A stretch of DNA of 6,633 nucleotides from the NCBI GenBank assembly GCA_007120055.1, contig SKOL01000692.1, positions 1-6,633 of the forward strand, written 5' to 3'. Position 1 is the first letter of the stretch. The number at the start of each line of letters is the position of its first letter. Shown one piece after another: positions 5,426 to 6,633 of the stretch. Under the pieces are notes generated by a model. The model did not search any database. It was not told the DNA's origin and saw only the letters and a list, made by a program, of their open reading frames with translations. The stretch comes from Anaerobacillus sp. (GTDB lineage: Bacteria; Bacillota; Bacilli; Bacillales_H; Anaerobacillaceae). Made by a program: the position numbers and the translations under genes.

Positions 5426-6367
5426 TTATAAGAAATTAATCATCAATTGCAAAATGACTGGCCCTAATAAAATAATAAATAACGTCGGAAAAATAAAGAG
5501 CACCATTGGAATCATCATTTTAATCGGTGCTTTCATTGCCTTTTCCTTTGCTTGTTGGCGACGTTGTTCTCGAATCCGTTTCGTTTGCGCCCGTAATACT
5601 TTCGACATCGCAATCCCTAACTGATCCGCTTGAATTAAAGAGTTAATGACACTTTGGAACTGTTCGGATGGCACACGATCACGTAGTTCAGAAAAAGCGT
5701 CTCTTTTTGACATCCCTAATTTCATATCATCTAACGTTCGTAAAAACTCATCAGAAAGTGGACTTTTCATTTGCTTTGAAACTTTGTTTAAGGCTGCATC
5801 TAAACCCATCCCTGCTTCAATCGTCACTCCTACCATATCAAAAAAATCAGGCATTTCTTTTTGAATCGCATCGACTCTTTGCTGTTTTTTCAACTTCAAA
5901 TAATATTCTGGATAAAAGAGCCCGAATAAACTAGCGATTATTCCAAAAATGAGTACACTACCTACGCTTTCTGCAGAAGGTAAAAACATAAAAACAAAAA
6001 GGAGGAAGAAGACGATACTTAACCCGATTTGTACTAATCTGAAGTCAACCGCTTGCAGGCGAAATGGACTTCCCGCATCTTTCAGCCTTTTCGTAATCAT
6101 CGCCTCATTTTGCTCAGACATCTTCTTAAACATATTTTTTCTTATCCTTATGAACATAGGTTGAAAAATCCGTACAAAAAATGAGCCTTTATCAATCATT
6201 TTCCCTTTATTTTTTTGCTGGTATGTTGTCACTTGAATTATGTCTGCCTCTAGTTCTCCAATCCTTCTTTGAATGGCATATTTTTCTTTATAGATCAAAG
6301 AAAGTATGCCATAGATTACTAATGTGATAAAGATAAAACTCGTTAATAAAAAGAAAACTTGTAACAT
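5426..6367 (-). CDS. tadC: TadC-like inner-membrane platform protein (type II secretion F family)
   Basis: This is a 313-residue inner-membrane protein of the T2SSF family, one of the paired platform proteins of Tad (Flp-type) pilus machines that work with the secretion ATPase TadA. Hydrophobic segments are at about 4-24, 111-129, 136-153 and 286-308. The cytoplasmic F domain lies at about 170-285 and has the usual landmarks: MPDFFDMVGVTIEAGMGLDAAL (split as MPDFFDMVGV at 172-181 and TIEAGMGLDAAL at 182-193), GMSKRDAFSELRDRVP (218-233), IQADQLGIAMSKVLRAQ (245-261) and a basic R/Q/K helix to 280. Length and topology fit TadC. It starts 3 nt after the stop of the upstream TadB-like gene, and its GAGGTG SD overlaps the end of that gene, so translation is coupled. 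It seems to be the last gene of the operon, since a palindromic repeat and a strong terminator follow. Confidence 0.9.
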   Translation of the reverse strand: MLQVFFLLTSFIFITLVIYGILSLIYKEKYAIQRRIGELEADIIQVTTYQQKNKGKMIDKGSFFVRIFQPMFIRIRKNMFKKMSEQNEAMITKRLKDAGSPFRLQAVDFRLVQIGLSIVFFLLFVFMFLPSAESVGSVLIFGIIASLFGLFYPEYYLKLKKQQRVDAIQKEMPDFFDMVGVTIEAGMGLDAALNKVSKQMKSPLSDEFLRTLDDMKLGMSKRDAFSELRDRVPSEQFQSVINSLIQADQLGIAMSKVLRAQTKRIREQRRQQAKEKAMKAPIKMMIPMVLFIFPTLFIILLGPVILQLMINFL

Positions 6368-6370
6368 TAT

Positions 6371-6633
6371 TTACACCTCAACATTAACAATCTTCTGGAT
6401 CATGACCCAACCAATTGTAATTAACACGCCTCCGACAAATAGAAACGCTAATCCGAGTGGATGCGAAAACATCGGTTCAAAAAACTGAGGGTTCATAAAA
6501 TTTAAAATCACAGCTAAAATTACTGGTAATAATGTAATGACGATCGCTGAGAGTTTTCCTTGTGATGTTAAAGCTTTTAACTCTTCTTTAATTTTAACCC
6601 GTTCTTCGATCGTTTCTTTCATCGTCTCTAAAA
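6371..6633 (-). CDS. tadB: TadB-like T2SSF protein, C-terminal fragment (5' end outside the window)
   Basis: The frame is open to the window edge: codons for L-E-T precede the apparent start MKETIEER, which is therefore an internal methionine. The visible 87 residues are the C-terminal end of a T2SSF protein: an amphipathic helix (ETIEERVKIKEELKALTSQ) leading into the membrane part, a first hydrophobic segment (KLSAIVITLLPVILAVILNF), a short loop with HPLG, then a second one (LAFLFVGGVLITIGWVMIQ) and a short tail, VNVEV. This matches the end of TadB, the partner of TadC in the pilus platform. The stop overlaps the SD of the next gene and lies 3 nt before its ATG. The family is clear; the TadB name rests on its position before TadC. 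Confidence 0.82.
   Translation of the reverse strand, partial: LETMKETIEERVKIKEELKALTSQGKLSAIVITLLPVILAVILNFMNPQFFEPMFSHPLGLAFLFVGGVLITIGWVMIQKIVNVEV

Noticed and set aside
5646..6164. Three plus-strand frames of 71-88 codons
   Set aside because: All are antisense to the T2SSF domain of the TadC-like gene and show no protein signature.

Overview
The window is about two-thirds A+T. Its Shine-Dalgarno (SD) sequences are AAGG/GAGG-type, its intrinsic terminators end in T-runs, and every protein resembles Bacillales families. It is most likely chromosomal DNA from a member of the Bacillaceae; the species cannot be told from sequence alone. Every gene lies on the minus strand, so transcription runs from high to low coordinates.

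Layout in the direction of transcription. (1) 6633-5426 is the end of a Tad pilus / type II secretion-like operon: the C-terminal part of a TadB-like protein, then a complete TadC-like protein. An imperfect palindromic repeat and a strong terminator (5271-5298) follow. (2) 5151-4279 encodes an unusual MerR-type DNA-binding protein with a duplicated coiled-coil body and a basic, amphipathic C-terminus. A strong terminator follows directly. (3) 3997-2108 encodes a 629-residue FapA/DUF342 protein. (4) 1931-1236 encodes PssA, phosphatidylserine synthase. It appears to have its own extended -10 promoter, with a 13-bp hairpin at the start of the transcript. (5) 877-197 and 207-1 encode an OmpR-family response regulator and the N-terminus of its sensor kinase. 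They overlap by 11 bp, as in a typical two-component operon.

The genes do not form one pathway. Terminators and AT-rich gaps split them into at least four transcription units: pilus assembly, DNA/envelope organisation, membrane lipid synthesis and signal transduction. A loose envelope theme joins them, but that is inference.

The least expected signals are between genes. A diverged repeat is present in two copies (916-1030 and 5338-5425), each bounded by imperfect inverted arms, in the same orientation about 4.4 kb apart. The gap between pssA and the response-regulator gene (899-1235) holds one copy, a promoter with tandem TTCAYA boxes where a -35 would sit, and two interleaved inverted repeats that could form a pseudoknot or be the remains of a small mobile element. 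No RNA gene, CRISPR array or complete insertion sequence was recognised.
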